From JAVZCJ01 sp964532175 (GTDB taxonomy: Archaea > Thermoproteota > Nitrososphaeria_A > Caldarchaeales > JAVZCJ01), in the NCBI GenBank assembly GCA_964532175.1, contig CAZHGP010000015.1:1-27716 (forward strand): a stretch of 27,716 nucleotides of DNA, read 5' to 3'. The position numbers and the translations under genes were made by a program. Below the pieces are notes generated by a model, which ran no database searches, was not told the origin of the DNA, and saw only the letters and a list, made by a program, of their open reading frames with translations. This document shows, piece by piece, positions 7,972 to 15,571 of the stretch (its first letter is position 1; each line of letters starts with the position of its first letter).

Positions 7972-8844
7972 ATGATATTAAATGATAAAATAAAGAAAGA
8001 AATAATCAATATTCAAAAAAGTGAAATTAGTGAATATTTTATTTATAAAAAGCTATCAAATTCAATTAAAGATGCTAATAATAAAAAAATATTAGAAAAT
8101 ATATCAAATGAAGAATTGAAGCATTACAATTTATGGAAAGAATATAGTAAAGAAGAAGTAAAACCAGATAAATTGAAAATATGGAAATACTTTTTAATCT
8201 CAAAAATTTTCGGAATAACTTTTGGATTAAAATTAATGGAGAAAGGGGAAGAAATGGCTCAAATAAAATATAAAGAAATTTCTAAATATATGCCAATTGC
8301 TGAAAATATTGAAAAAGATGAAAATGAGCATGAAAAACAAATTTTAAATTTAATTGAAGAAGAAAAACTTAAGTATGTTGGTTCTATGGTTCTTGGATTG
8401 AATGATGCGCTTGTAGAATTTACTGGCACACTTGCTGGATTAACTTTTGCTCTTCAAAATACAAGCTTAATTGCTATAGCTGGTTTAATTGCTGGAATTG
8501 CAGCTTCTTTTTCTATGGCTGCATCTGAATATTTATCTACAAAAGCAGAAGAAGGATCTAGAGAACCTTTAAAAGCATCAATTTATACAGGAATAGCTTA
8601 TATATTTACAGTTTTATTTTTAATTTTTCCATATTTAATTTTCATAAATCCATATTTTTCTCTTATTTTTACAATTTTTAATGCTGTGATAGTTATTTTT
8701 ATTTTTACTTTTTATATTTCTATAGCAAAAGATATTTCATTTAAGAAAAGATTTTTAGAAATGATTTCTATTAGTTTAGGAATTGCTACTTTATCTTTCT
8801 TAATAGGCTTTCTAGTAAGAATTTTATTAGGAATAGAAATTTAA
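7972..8844 (+). CDS. ferritin-like domain fused to VIT1/CCC1-type iron transporter
   Basis: 290 residues. Residues 1-135 form a four-helix ferritin-like (erythrin) domain with iron-ligand motifs: E17/E20 region, EELKHY (E47-H50) and ENEHEKQ near 117-123. Residues 138-290 form the VIT1 membrane domain (five predicted helices), starting with VLGLNDALVEFTGTLAGL and containing AASEYLSTKAEEG. The cytoplasmic metal-binding loop of plant VIT1 between helices 2 and 3 is short here; the N-terminal domain probably supplies iron oxidation or sensing instead. This resembles bacterial MbfA/Er-VIT1 iron or manganese exporters. It stands between the ZIP importer and superoxide dismutase, fitting iron detoxification. 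Confidence 0.88.
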   Translation: MILNDKIKKEIINIQKSEISEYFIYKKLSNSIKDANNKKILENISNEELKHYNLWKEYSKEEVKPDKLKIWKYFLISKIFGITFGLKLMEKGEEMAQIKYKEISKYMPIAENIEKDENEHEKQILNLIEEEKLKYVGSMVLGLNDALVEFTGTLAGLTFALQNTSLIAIAGLIAGIAASFSMAASEYLSTKAEEGSREPLKASIYTGIAYIFTVLFLIFPYLIFINPYFSLIFTIFNAVIVIFIFTFYISIAKDISFKKRFLEMISISLGIATLSFLIGFLVRILLGIEI

Positions 8845-8861
8845 TTTTGTTTTTCTAAAAG

Positions 8862-8871
8862 TATATATATT
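8862..8871 (+). promoter_or_regulatory. TATA box for superoxide dismutase
   Basis: TATATATATT-like stretch centred about 33 bp before the ATG at 8900, predicting a leader of about seven bases. Confidence 0.4.
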
Positions 8872-8899
8872 TGAAAAAGCAATAAAAAAATGATGATAT

Positions 8900-9514
8900 A
8901 TGGAGAAAAATAAATTTTATGTTTTACCAAAATTGCCTTATAAATATTCAGATTTAGAACCATACATTTCTGAAGAACAATTAAAAATACATTATGAAAA
9001 ACATCATCAAGGTTATGTTAATACTGCCAATTCAATTCTTCAAAGAATAGATGATGCGAGAAAAAATAATATTGATATAGATATGAAATCTACTTTAAAA
9101 GAACTTTCATTTAATATAGGAGGACATTTATTACACTCTCTATTTTGGAATAATTTAACTCCAGCTAGTGAAAGTAGCGAAAAACCAGAAGGAACTTTAA
9201 GTGATATCTTAAATAAAGAATTTGGTAGTTTTGAAAGATTTAAGAAAGAATTTACTCAAGCAACTCTTAGTGTAGAAGGTTCAGGATGGGGAGCATTAGC
9301 CTTTTGTAAACAAACTGGTAGGCCAATAATTATGCAAATAGAGAAACACAATGTTAATGTTTATCCTACATTTAGAATTCTTATGGTTTTTGATGTTTTT
9401 GAACACGCATATTATATTGATTATAGGAATGATAGAGCAAAATTCGTTAATGCTTTATGGAATATTGTAAATTGGAATGAAGTAAATAAAAGGCTTGAAG
9501 AATTATTAAAATAG
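8900..9514 (+). CDS. sod: superoxide dismutase (Fe/Mn family)
   Basis: 204 residues, the family's normal length. It converts superoxide to oxygen and peroxide in the cytoplasm. The four metal ligands are H31 (KIHYEKHH), H79 (LLHSLFW), D165 and H169 (DVFEHAYY). The second-shell HHQGYV and the C-terminal WNxVNW signature are also present. Whether iron or manganese is used cannot be decided here. An ATG at 8893 is out of frame; the ATG at 8900 gives the canonical start MEKNKFYVLPKLPY. It is followed 11 bases later by a flavodoxin-like gene, probably in one transcript. Confidence 0.97.
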   Translation: MEKNKFYVLPKLPYKYSDLEPYISEEQLKIHYEKHHQGYVNTANSILQRIDDARKNNIDIDMKSTLKELSFNIGGHLLHSLFWNNLTPASESSEKPEGTLSDILNKEFGSFERFKKEFTQATLSVEGSGWGALAFCKQTGRPIIMQIEKHNVNVYPTFRILMVFDVFEHAYYIDYRNDRAKFVNALWNIVNWNEVNKRLEELLK

Positions 9515-9525
9515 AATGTAAGAAA

Positions 9526-10002
9526 ATGTCTAATAATGAAACTCTTATTGCCTATGTAACAAAAGGAGGAGCAACAGAAGAAGCTGCTCACATTATTGCA
9601 AGTATTTTACAAGAGAAACATGGATTTAAAGTAGATTTAATTAATCTTAAGAAAAATCCAAATCCTGATATTACATCATATAAAAATATTATAATTGGGA
9701 GTGGAGTTAGAGCACAAAGAGTATATAAAGAAGCTTTAAATTTTCTTAAGAAAGAAGATCTTAAAGATAAAAAAGTAGCAATATTCATTTTATCTCTTGA
9801 AGCTGGATTTCCTAAAAGTTATGAAAATGCTATTAAAAAATATATTAAAAATATTTTAGAAAAATACCCTCATATAAAGCCTATTGCTACTGAAGCTTTT
9901 GGAGGAAGAATAAGAATAATAGGTTTTAATATTGCAAATAATTTTAATATCGAGAAAATTAAAGTATGGGCAGAAGAACTTGGCAAAAAATTAAAAGAGT
10001 AA
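9526..10002 (+). CDS. flavodoxin-fold protein (HemG/flavodoxin_5-like)
   Basis: 158 residues with a flavodoxin fold: the first strand and phosphate loop are LIAYVTKGGATEEAA (7-21), followed by IIIGSGVRAQRVYKEA (59-74), the strand AIFILSLEAG (85-94) and a late AFGGRIRI segment. The GVRAQRVYKEA and AFGGR features point to the protoporphyrinogen oxidase/flavodoxin_5 group rather than long-chain electron-transfer flavodoxins. It begins 11 bases after superoxide dismutase and is likely co-transcribed, so a role in oxygen-stress electron transfer is the simplest reading. FMN binding is inferred from the fold. Confidence 0.82.
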   Translation: MSNNETLIAYVTKGGATEEAAHIIASILQEKHGFKVDLINLKKNPNPDITSYKNIIIGSGVRAQRVYKEALNFLKKEDLKDKKVAIFILSLEAGFPKSYENAIKKYIKNILEKYPHIKPIATEAFGGRIRIIGFNIANNFNIEKIKVWAEELGKKLKE

Positions 10003-10013
10003 TTTTTAAAATT

Positions 10014-10032
10014 TTAATCTTCTAAAGATTAA
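10014..10032 (+). terminator. possible hairpin terminator after the flavodoxin gene
   Basis: An 8-bp perfect stem (TTAATCTT / AAGATTAA) with a three-base loop begins 12 bases after the stop codon. It is AT-only in large part and no long T tract follows, so its terminator role is uncertain. Confidence 0.25.
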
Positions 10033-10163
10033 TCAATAAATACATAAAATAAATTTTTAGCCTTGGATAATAAAAAGCTTAAATTTAAGAAAACTAAGAA
10101 TATTCTTAAAAAGAAAAAATAAAATATAATAATGGAAAATCAATTTATTATAGGAGATTAAAG

Positions 10164-10538
10164 ATGGGTATTACATATATTGAAGGTAAAGTAAGAGGGC
10201 CAACTGGTAAAGAAGAACAAGTACGTTTTCTTATTGATAGTGGAGCAACTTATACACTTCTTCCAGAAAAAGTATGGAAAGCTATAGAACTTTCACCAAT
10301 GCGTGAACATGTTTTCACTCTTGCAGATGGAAGAACAATCACTCGAAAAGTTTCAGAGTGCTATATTATATTACCATATGGAGAAGCACATACTCCAGTT
10401 ATACTAGGAGAAGCTGATGATGAAGCTCTTTTAGGAGTTGTTACTTTAGAAATACTAGGTTTAGTCTTTAATCCATTTAAAAGAAGATTAGAACCAATGC
10501 GTATGCTATTAGCAATGATTAAAAAAAATGGAGAATAA
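10164..10538 (+). CDS. retropepsin-like clan AA aspartic protease
   Basis: 124 residues, a single retropepsin domain that would need to dimerise. The catalytic motif is FLIDSGATYTLLP (D27), followed by the flap strand FTLADGRTITRK and the ALLGVVTLEILGL segment (near 90-103), the hydrophobic-hydrophobic-G strand of the fold. The last 15 residues are basic. A ribosome binding site AGGAGATT lies seven bases before the ATG. It stands alone, 125 bases before trpB2. Biological substrates of the archaeal members are unknown. Confidence 0.85.
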   Translation: MGITYIEGKVRGPTGKEEQVRFLIDSGATYTLLPEKVWKAIELSPMREHVFTLADGRTITRKVSECYIILPYGEAHTPVILGEADDEALLGVVTLEILGLVFNPFKRRLEPMRMLLAMIKKNGE

Positions 10539-10631
10539 ATAAATTAGTAATTTCAATGTTTAATTTTTAATAAACCCTTTTATTTTCCAGTATTTAGAAT
10601 TTAAAGCAGGAATAAAAAATTAAATATAAAG

Positions 10632-10642
10632 TTTTTAAATTT
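10632..10642 (+). promoter_or_regulatory. TATA box for trpB2
   Basis: TTTTTAAATTT centred 27 bp upstream of the ATG at 10664, predicting leaderless transcription. Confidence 0.5.
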
Positions 10643-10663
10643 GATTTTTCATATAAGAATTAT

Positions 10664-11956
10664 ATGAAAATTGAAGTTATTTTAGATGCTGAAGAACTAC
10701 CTAAAGAATGGTATAATATTTTACCAGATTTACCAGAAAAACTTCCTGAACCAAAAGATGTAAAAGATGAACCATCAAGAATTGAATTATTACCAAGAAT
10801 TTTTCTTAAAAATTGCTTAGAGCAAGAATTTTCTAATGAAAGATGGATAAAAATACCTGAAGAATTAAGAGAACTTTTAATGAGATCAGGAAGACCAAGA
10901 CCTTTATTTAGAGCAATTGGTTTAGAAAAAGCATTAAAGCTTCCAAAAAATATAAAAATTTTCTATAAATCTGAATTTTATTCTCCAACTGGTTCGCATA
11001 AAGTTAATACAGCATTAGCACAATGTTTCTATGCTAAAAAAGAAGGTAAAGAAAATGTAGTAACAGAAACTGGTGCAGGACAATGGGGTTCAGCTCTTTC
11101 TTATGCTGCAAGTTTACTTGATTTAAATTGTAGAGTTTATTGGGTAAGAGCAGCTCATGATATGAAACCTGAAAGAAAAATTTTAATGTTAAGTTATGGT
11201 GCTGAAGTTTTACCTTCTCCAAGTAATAAAACTGAATATGGAAAAAATATTTTAAAAGAAGATCCAAATCATCCCGGCTCTTTAGGAATAGCTATTTCAG
11301 AATCCATCGAAGACGTATTAAATTCAGAAAAATCAGTTTATTGTGTAGGAAGTGTATTAAATCATGTTTTATTACATCAAACAATAATTGGATTAGAAAT
11401 AGAAAAACAATTTGAGAAAATTGATTTAAAACCAACAATAATGATAGGTTGCTTAGGTGGAGGTAGCAATTTTGGTGGCTTTGTTTTACCATTTGTAAGG
11501 AAGGTGATTAAAAATAAAGAAAAAATAAGATTTATAGCTTCTCAAACTATTGAAGCACCGAATTTAGTTAAAGGAGAATATAAATATGATTTTGCAGACC
11601 ATGCAAGAAAAACCCCTTTATTAAAAATGTATACCCTTGGACATGAATATATAGGAAAAACTGTTTATGCAGAAGGTTTAAGATATCATGCTGCTGCGCC
11701 AATAATAAGTTTACTAAGATATCTTGGATTTATTGAAGCAGTTGCATATAAACAAGAAGAAGTAATTAAAGCTACAAAATTATTTGTCAAATCTGAAGGT
11801 TTTGTGCCTGCACCTGAATCTTCATATGCAATAAAAGCTGCTATAGATGAAGCTTTAAAAGCTAAAGAAAAAGGTAAAGAAGAAGTTATAGTATTTAATA
11901 TTTCTGGACATGGTTTTCTTGATATGAAATTTTATGAAGAAGTTAGTAAAGAATAA
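10664..11956 (+). CDS. trpB2: tryptophan synthase beta chain, TrpB2 type
   Basis: 430 residues, the longer length of TrpB2 (TrpB1 is about 390-400). A PLP-dependent enzyme joining indole and serine. The PLP lysine is K113 in TGSHKVN; the catalytic Glu lies in TETGAGQWG (135); the phosphate-binding loop is GGGSN (265-269); a late GHGFLD motif is present. The N-terminal extension up to about residue 75 is characteristic of TrpB2. No trpA or other trp gene is near. TrpB2 is often encoded outside trp operons and may salvage indole or use other serine derivatives. The start is leaderless, with a TATA box 27 bp upstream. Confidence 0.95.
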   Translation: MKIEVILDAEELPKEWYNILPDLPEKLPEPKDVKDEPSRIELLPRIFLKNCLEQEFSNERWIKIPEELRELLMRSGRPRPLFRAIGLEKALKLPKNIKIFYKSEFYSPTGSHKVNTALAQCFYAKKEGKENVVTETGAGQWGSALSYAASLLDLNCRVYWVRAAHDMKPERKILMLSYGAEVLPSPSNKTEYGKNILKEDPNHPGSLGIAISESIEDVLNSEKSVYCVGSVLNHVLLHQTIIGLEIEKQFEKIDLKPTIMIGCLGGGSNFGGFVLPFVRKVIKNKEKIRFIASQTIEAPNLVKGEYKYDFADHARKTPLLKMYTLGHEYIGKTVYAEGLRYHAAAPIISLLRYLGFIEAVAYKQEEVIKATKLFVKSEGFVPAPESSYAIKAAIDEALKAKEKGKEEVIVFNISGHGFLDMKFYEEVSKE

Positions 11957-12074
11957 ATCTTATAGAAGCTAAAATTATTAAGAAGAGTTAATGAAAAGAT
12001 TAAAATTATGATGAGAATCAAAAAATGATTACCTTTAAGCATTTTAAGCTTATGAACTTAAAGATTGAAAAACA

Positions 12075-12337
12075 TCATTTATAGGCTTTTTTTCTTGGTC
12101 CAATGAAATGAATTAATATTCTTTTTTCATTCCAGTTTACTTCATAAATTATTCTTATATCTCCAATTCTAATACGATATGCACTTTCGTAACCTTTAAG
12201 CTTACAATATCAAATTTTCTGAAAGGTATTAGGTCGTTTTTCAGTGTTGTTATGACTTCTTTAATTTTATTCTTCTCTTCTTCACTAAGTTTTTTAAGAA
12301 TTTTTAATGTTCTTCTCTTGGCTTCTATCTTAAACAT
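12075..12337 (-). pseudogene. RelE/ParE-type toxin with one-base frameshift
   Basis: The frame from ATG 12337 reads as a normal RelE start (MFKIEAKRRTLKILKKL, then LPFRKFDIV-like) until about residue 45 and then loses homology, stopping at 12155. Adding one base near 12202-12204 (an A in the GTAAGC context) restores LKGYESAYRIRIGDIRIIYEV and the C-terminal IGPRKKAYK to a TGA at 12075, giving 87 residues, the normal RelE length. The span is 263 bases, exactly one short of 88 codons. RelE toxins cleave mRNA on the ribosome. Either the toxin is dead or one base was lost in assembly. Confidence 0.85.
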
Positions 12338-12338
12338 G

Positions 12339-12499
12339 TTAGCTTAAAGCTTCCATTATTTCTTTTTCGTTTACAACCTTGTCGCTACTTTTAATGGCTC
12401 TTCTATAGGTATAAGTTTTTCAACTAGTTCCTTATATAACAGTCTTATTTCTTTTAGCTCTTCCCTTATCTCCTTAAGTATTGTCGCAACTTCAGACAT
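12339..12499 (-). pseudogene. small RelB-like antitoxin partner with one-base frameshift
   Basis: ATG at 12499 (GTG one codon earlier) starts a Glu/Lys-rich helical peptide, MSEVATILKEIREELKEIR. The frame runs into a stop at about 12373, but one extra base at the A run (T run on the plus strand at 12389-12392) restores SSDKVVNEKEIMEALS and a TAA at 12339, one base before the toxin ATG. The corrected product has 53 residues. The size, helical charge pattern and tight coupling fit an archaeal RelB-type antitoxin; sequence alone does not prove the family. A TATA-like TTTAAATCC lies near 12529-12537. Confidence 0.65.
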
Positions 12500-12772
12500 C
12501 ACTATGATCAAATAAATAAACTTCTTTTAGGATTTAAATATTTTATAATTCTAGAAGGGAGACTTTTACTTTCTACATGAATCCATACTTAGTTAAAAAA
12601 CCCCTCTTTAATTAAAAGCTTTTAGGTATAGTCAATGAGTTTTCTTATTCATGTTGATTTTAAGCTATAAGATAAAGTTTTTTAAAATGATTTTAAAAAA
12701 TTTTTTAACTAAATCTTCATATTCCGGATTTAATCGCATTAAGAAGCTTTTTGTTTGATAAAATATTTATGA
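12500..12772. other. 273-bp intergenic region with no gene seen
   Basis: Between the toxin-antitoxin remnant and the MFS transporter stop codon. It holds the likely TATA box of the antitoxin near 12529-12537. I find no convincing ORF, RNA gene or repeat in the remainder. Confidence 0.5.
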
Positions 12773-14014
12773 TTATTTAATGTATTGGAGAAGAATTATT
12801 GGAATAAAAATTAAAATTGTAGCTAAATAAAAAGTTATATGATATCCTAACGTTTTTGAAATTAATCCTGAAAGGAAAGATGTTATAAAAATTGTTATTC
12901 CATTCAATGAACTAAATATACCAATTTCTTCCCCTTTCTTTTCAGGTTGAAGTGTTTTAAATAACATAACATTCAATGGAATTGTTACTAAAGTGTATGC
13001 CATTCCAATAAAAGTAAAAGATATTAGCGTAGTATAAAAATTTAATCTATTTTGAATAAAAACTGAAAAAGTTGATGCTAAAAAGAATCCAAAAAATCTT
13101 ATATAAAGTGCTTTTTTAGCTATATTTATTTCTTCCCCTTCTTTCATTTTTCTTAAAAATAATGAAGAAAAAGTATTAACAAATGTTATATATGTGCTTA
13201 ATAAGAAAATTTCTGAATCTAATAAACCAATATTTTTTAAATAAGGTGTATAAGACGTGAAAAATAAATTTGCTGAAGCAAAGAATAGAATAATTGTACT
13301 CATTACAATAAAAAAATCACGTTCTAAAAAAATTTTTATTGATCTAAAGAATGATACAAAATCTTTTATTCTTGGTATACGAATGAAAAATAAAGGTATT
13401 TGTAAAAGCTTATATGAAAAAGCTTTTAAGTTCATTAATATATTTTCTCTTTCTAAAGTTATTAATGGTTCTTTTAATAATAGAATGAAACTAACAAGCG
13501 CTAATATTGAAAGTAAAATAGAAAAATAAATTGAATTTTCAAGACCTAAAAAATTAATCCATATTGCTCCACCCAATTGACCAATCATTCCACCTATGTA
13601 TGAATACCAATAAAAATTATTATAAGATGAATTTAAACTACTTTTAGAAGAAGTTTCTATTATAAGAATGTTCATTGGAGTATTAATCATCGCTATAGAA
13701 ATTCCAAGAAGAGCATATATTATAATTATATTTGTAGGATTTCCTACTTTCAAAATAATTAATATGAAAATGGTCATTAATGAAATTCCTGAAACCAATA
13801 ATATTTTCCTACTTTCAATTCTATCAATTACTATTCCCCAAATTAATGAAAATATAACTAAAGATAAGTTATAAAATGCTGTGGCTAAGCCTATATCTAC
13901 TACATTCCCTCCACGTTTTAATATGAAAAGAGGGATAAATGTTCCTATGAAAAATATAGTAGCATTGTATGGCACTAATGCATACATCCATTTTTGGGAT
14001 TTAATTTTTTCCAT
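12773..14014 (-). CDS. major facilitator superfamily transporter
   Basis: 413 residues, about 12 hydrophobic segments in two halves separated by a charged loop (around residues 180-225). The loop after helix 2 contains GIVIDRIESRKILL, the MFS motif A position (GxxxDRxxRR). The substrate cannot be read. The ATG at 14014 has a strong GGTGAT ribosome binding site at 14018-14023 with four-base spacing. It is single, with no partner gene. Confidence 0.88.
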   Translation of the reverse strand: MEKIKSQKWMYALVPYNATIFFIGTFIPLFILKRGGNVVDIGLATAFYNLSLVIFSLIWGIVIDRIESRKILLVSGISLMTIFILIILKVGNPTNIIIIYALLGISIAMINTPMNILIIETSSKSSLNSSYNNFYWYSYIGGMIGQLGGAIWINFLGLENSIYFSILLSILALVSFILLLKEPLITLERENILMNLKAFSYKLLQIPLFFIRIPRIKDFVSFFRSIKIFLERDFFIVMSTIILFFASANLFFTSYTPYLKNIGLLDSEIFLLSTYITFVNTFSSLFLRKMKEGEEINIAKKALYIRFFGFFLASTFSVFIQNRLNFYTTLISFTFIGMAYTLVTIPLNVMLFKTLQPEKKGEEIGIFSSLNGITIFITSFLSGLISKTLGYHITFYLATILIFIPIILLQYIK

Positions 14015-14215
14015 AAAATCACCATATGCTCTTTAATATTTAATAAAACCAATTTATTTTTAGAATAAGCAACTTAATTTTTATAAATAAAATAATTAAG
14101 CATATAAATAAGTTTTAACATATCATGATAATTTTACTTCATAATATTAATTTTTAACTTTGAATTAAGAATTAAAAATTTTAAATAATATAGATTTAAA
14201 AAACGTAGAAATAAG

Positions 14216-14225
14216 TTTTTATATC
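14216..14225 (+). promoter_or_regulatory. TATA box for the DUF131 pair
   Basis: TTTTTATATC centred about 28 bp before the ATG at 14249; predicts leaderless initiation. Confidence 0.5.
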
Positions 14226-14248
14226 AGTTTTCAAATATAGATTATAAA

Positions 14249-14506
14249 ATGTTGTATATAATTTTGATTGGGCTTTTAATGATATTGATTGGATTTTTAA
14301 TTATCATACTTGCAATTATTTTAGGGCTTCTTAAAATGAAGAAAGAACCAGAAAAAGAACATTTTAAAGGAGGTGCTGTAATTATGATAGGGCCAATACC
14401 AATAATATTAAGCACAGATCCAAAATCAGCAAAAATCTTAATTTTATTAGCTATAATTCTAGTTCTCTCTCTTATTATATTAATGGTTTTCTTTAAAATA
14501 TGGTGA
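14249..14506 (+). CDS. DUF131/TIGR00304-type membrane protein, copy 1
   Basis: 85 residues: an N-terminal membrane helix (2-28), a basic-acidic stretch, the family signature GGAVIMIGPIPIILSTD (41-57), and a second helix (61-82). The GGxxxxIGPIPII motif defines this small archaeal membrane family of unknown function. The next gene is a related copy starting four bases after this stop, so they probably act together, perhaps as hetero-oligomers. Confidence 0.82.
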   Translation: MLYIILIGLLMILIGFLIIILAIILGLLKMKKEPEKEHFKGGAVIMIGPIPIILSTDPKSAKILILLAIILVLSLIILMVFFKIW

Positions 14507-14510
14507 GAAA

Positions 14511-14786
14511 ATGAATTCCAAATTATTTATAATTGGTTTTTCTTTAATATTTTTTGGCATAGCCATAATTATTTTTTCTTCTTTATTATCTATCATGACA
14601 ACTAAGGATGTTACAATTGGTGGAGGAGCTTTAATAATGATAGGGCCAATACCAATACTTATTAGTGCTGGTATTCCAACAATAATCTTAATATTTCTTA
14701 TTATTATAATGCTTATAATTATGATATTTCAAACATACATATTTTTAAAGTATAGAAAAAGAAAGAACAATGTGTATGTTAACTAA
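14511..14786 (+). CDS. DUF131/TIGR00304-type membrane protein, copy 2
   Basis: 91 residues with the same layout as the preceding gene: helix, GGGALIMIGPIPILISAG motif (38-55), helix, and a short basic tail with RKRK. It starts four bases after the previous stop, with GGTGAG as ribosome binding site overlapping that stop. The two copies share the central motif but little else, indicating an old tandem duplication. Function is unknown. Confidence 0.82.
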   Translation: MNSKLFIIGFSLIFFGIAIIIFSSLLSIMTTKDVTIGGGALIMIGPIPILISAGIPTIILIFLIIIMLIIMIFQTYIFLKYRKRKNNVYVN

Positions 14787-14911
14787 ATAAAACTAGTTTA
14801 CTTAAATAGAAATTCTAGAAAATAATAAAAATATTTTTATTCCTAAAAAATATTTTTAGAAAGTTTTATATATTTTTCTAAAAAAATTATAAACAAAGGT
14901 GAAGCATAAGA

Positions 14912-15571
14912 ATGTCATCTTTAGAAAATAATTTAGAGCAACTTAAAAAAGCAATTATTGAAGGTGATCCAGATTTAGCCGAGCAATTAGCTAAAAAGAT
15001 TTTAGAATCAAAAATAGATCCTTTAAAAGCAATTTATGAAAGTGTAGTTCCAGGCATTCTTAAAGCTGGAGAATTATGGGAACAAAATATTTATTTTATT
15101 CCAGATGTAATAATGAGTGCTGAAGCTTTCAAATCTGCAATGTCAATTTTAGAGAAGAGTATTCCTATTTCTATTATTGAAAATAAGAGTATTGGAAAAT
15201 ATTTAATATGTACTGTTGAAGGTGACATTCATGACCTTGGAAAATCTATAGTTGTAACAATGCTTAAAGCTGCTGGTTTTATTGTTTATGATTTAGGTGT
15301 AGATATTCCTATTAAAAAATTTATAGAGAAAGTTAAAGAATTAAAACCTGACATAGTTGGATTAGGAGCTTATATGAGTACAACTGCTGTAACATTAAAA
15401 GATTACATTCAAGCACTTAAAAATGAAGGGCTTAGAGATAAAGTTAAAGTAATGATTGGAGGAGTTAGAACAAGTCAAGAATATGCAAATAACATAGGAG
15501 CTGATGCTTGGGGGAAAGATGGGATAGATGCTGTAAGAAAAGCAAAAAAACTTATGGGTGTTGAAAAATGA
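14912..15571 (+). CDS. methyltransferase corrinoid protein (MtbC/MtmC-like)
   Basis: 219 residues in two domains. Residues 1-90 form the helical cap; residues 95-219 form the cobalamin-binding Rossmann domain with the base-off ligand motif D105-I-H107-D-L-G110, then GLGAYMSTTAV and VMIGGVRTS. H107 should coordinate cobalt. Such proteins carry methyl groups between a substrate methyltransferase and an acceptor methyltransferase. It overlaps the next gene by ATGA, so the two are translationally coupled. Ribosome binding site AGGTGA lies at 14897-14902 and a TATA-like TTTTATATA near 14864-14872. Confidence 0.94.
   Translation: MSSLENNLEQLKKAIIEGDPDLAEQLAKKILESKIDPLKAIYESVVPGILKAGELWEQNIYFIPDVIMSAEAFKSAMSILEKSIPISIIENKSIGKYLICTVEGDIHDLGKSIVVTMLKAAGFIVYDLGVDIPIKKFIEKVKELKPDIVGLGAYMSTTAVTLKDYIQALKNEGLRDKVKVMIGGVRTSQEYANNIGADAWGKDGIDAVRKAKKLMGVEK

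Noticed and set aside
10133..10162. Nine-codon ORF ending just before the retropepsin-like gene, as a leader peptide
   Set aside because: The following gene has its own good ribosome binding site within this ORF; a chance ATG is the simpler reading.
12075..12499. Programmed frameshifting in the toxin-antitoxin pair
   Set aside because: The A runs at the shift sites are short (two and four bases) and no stimulatory structure is seen; a lost base is simpler, although not proven.
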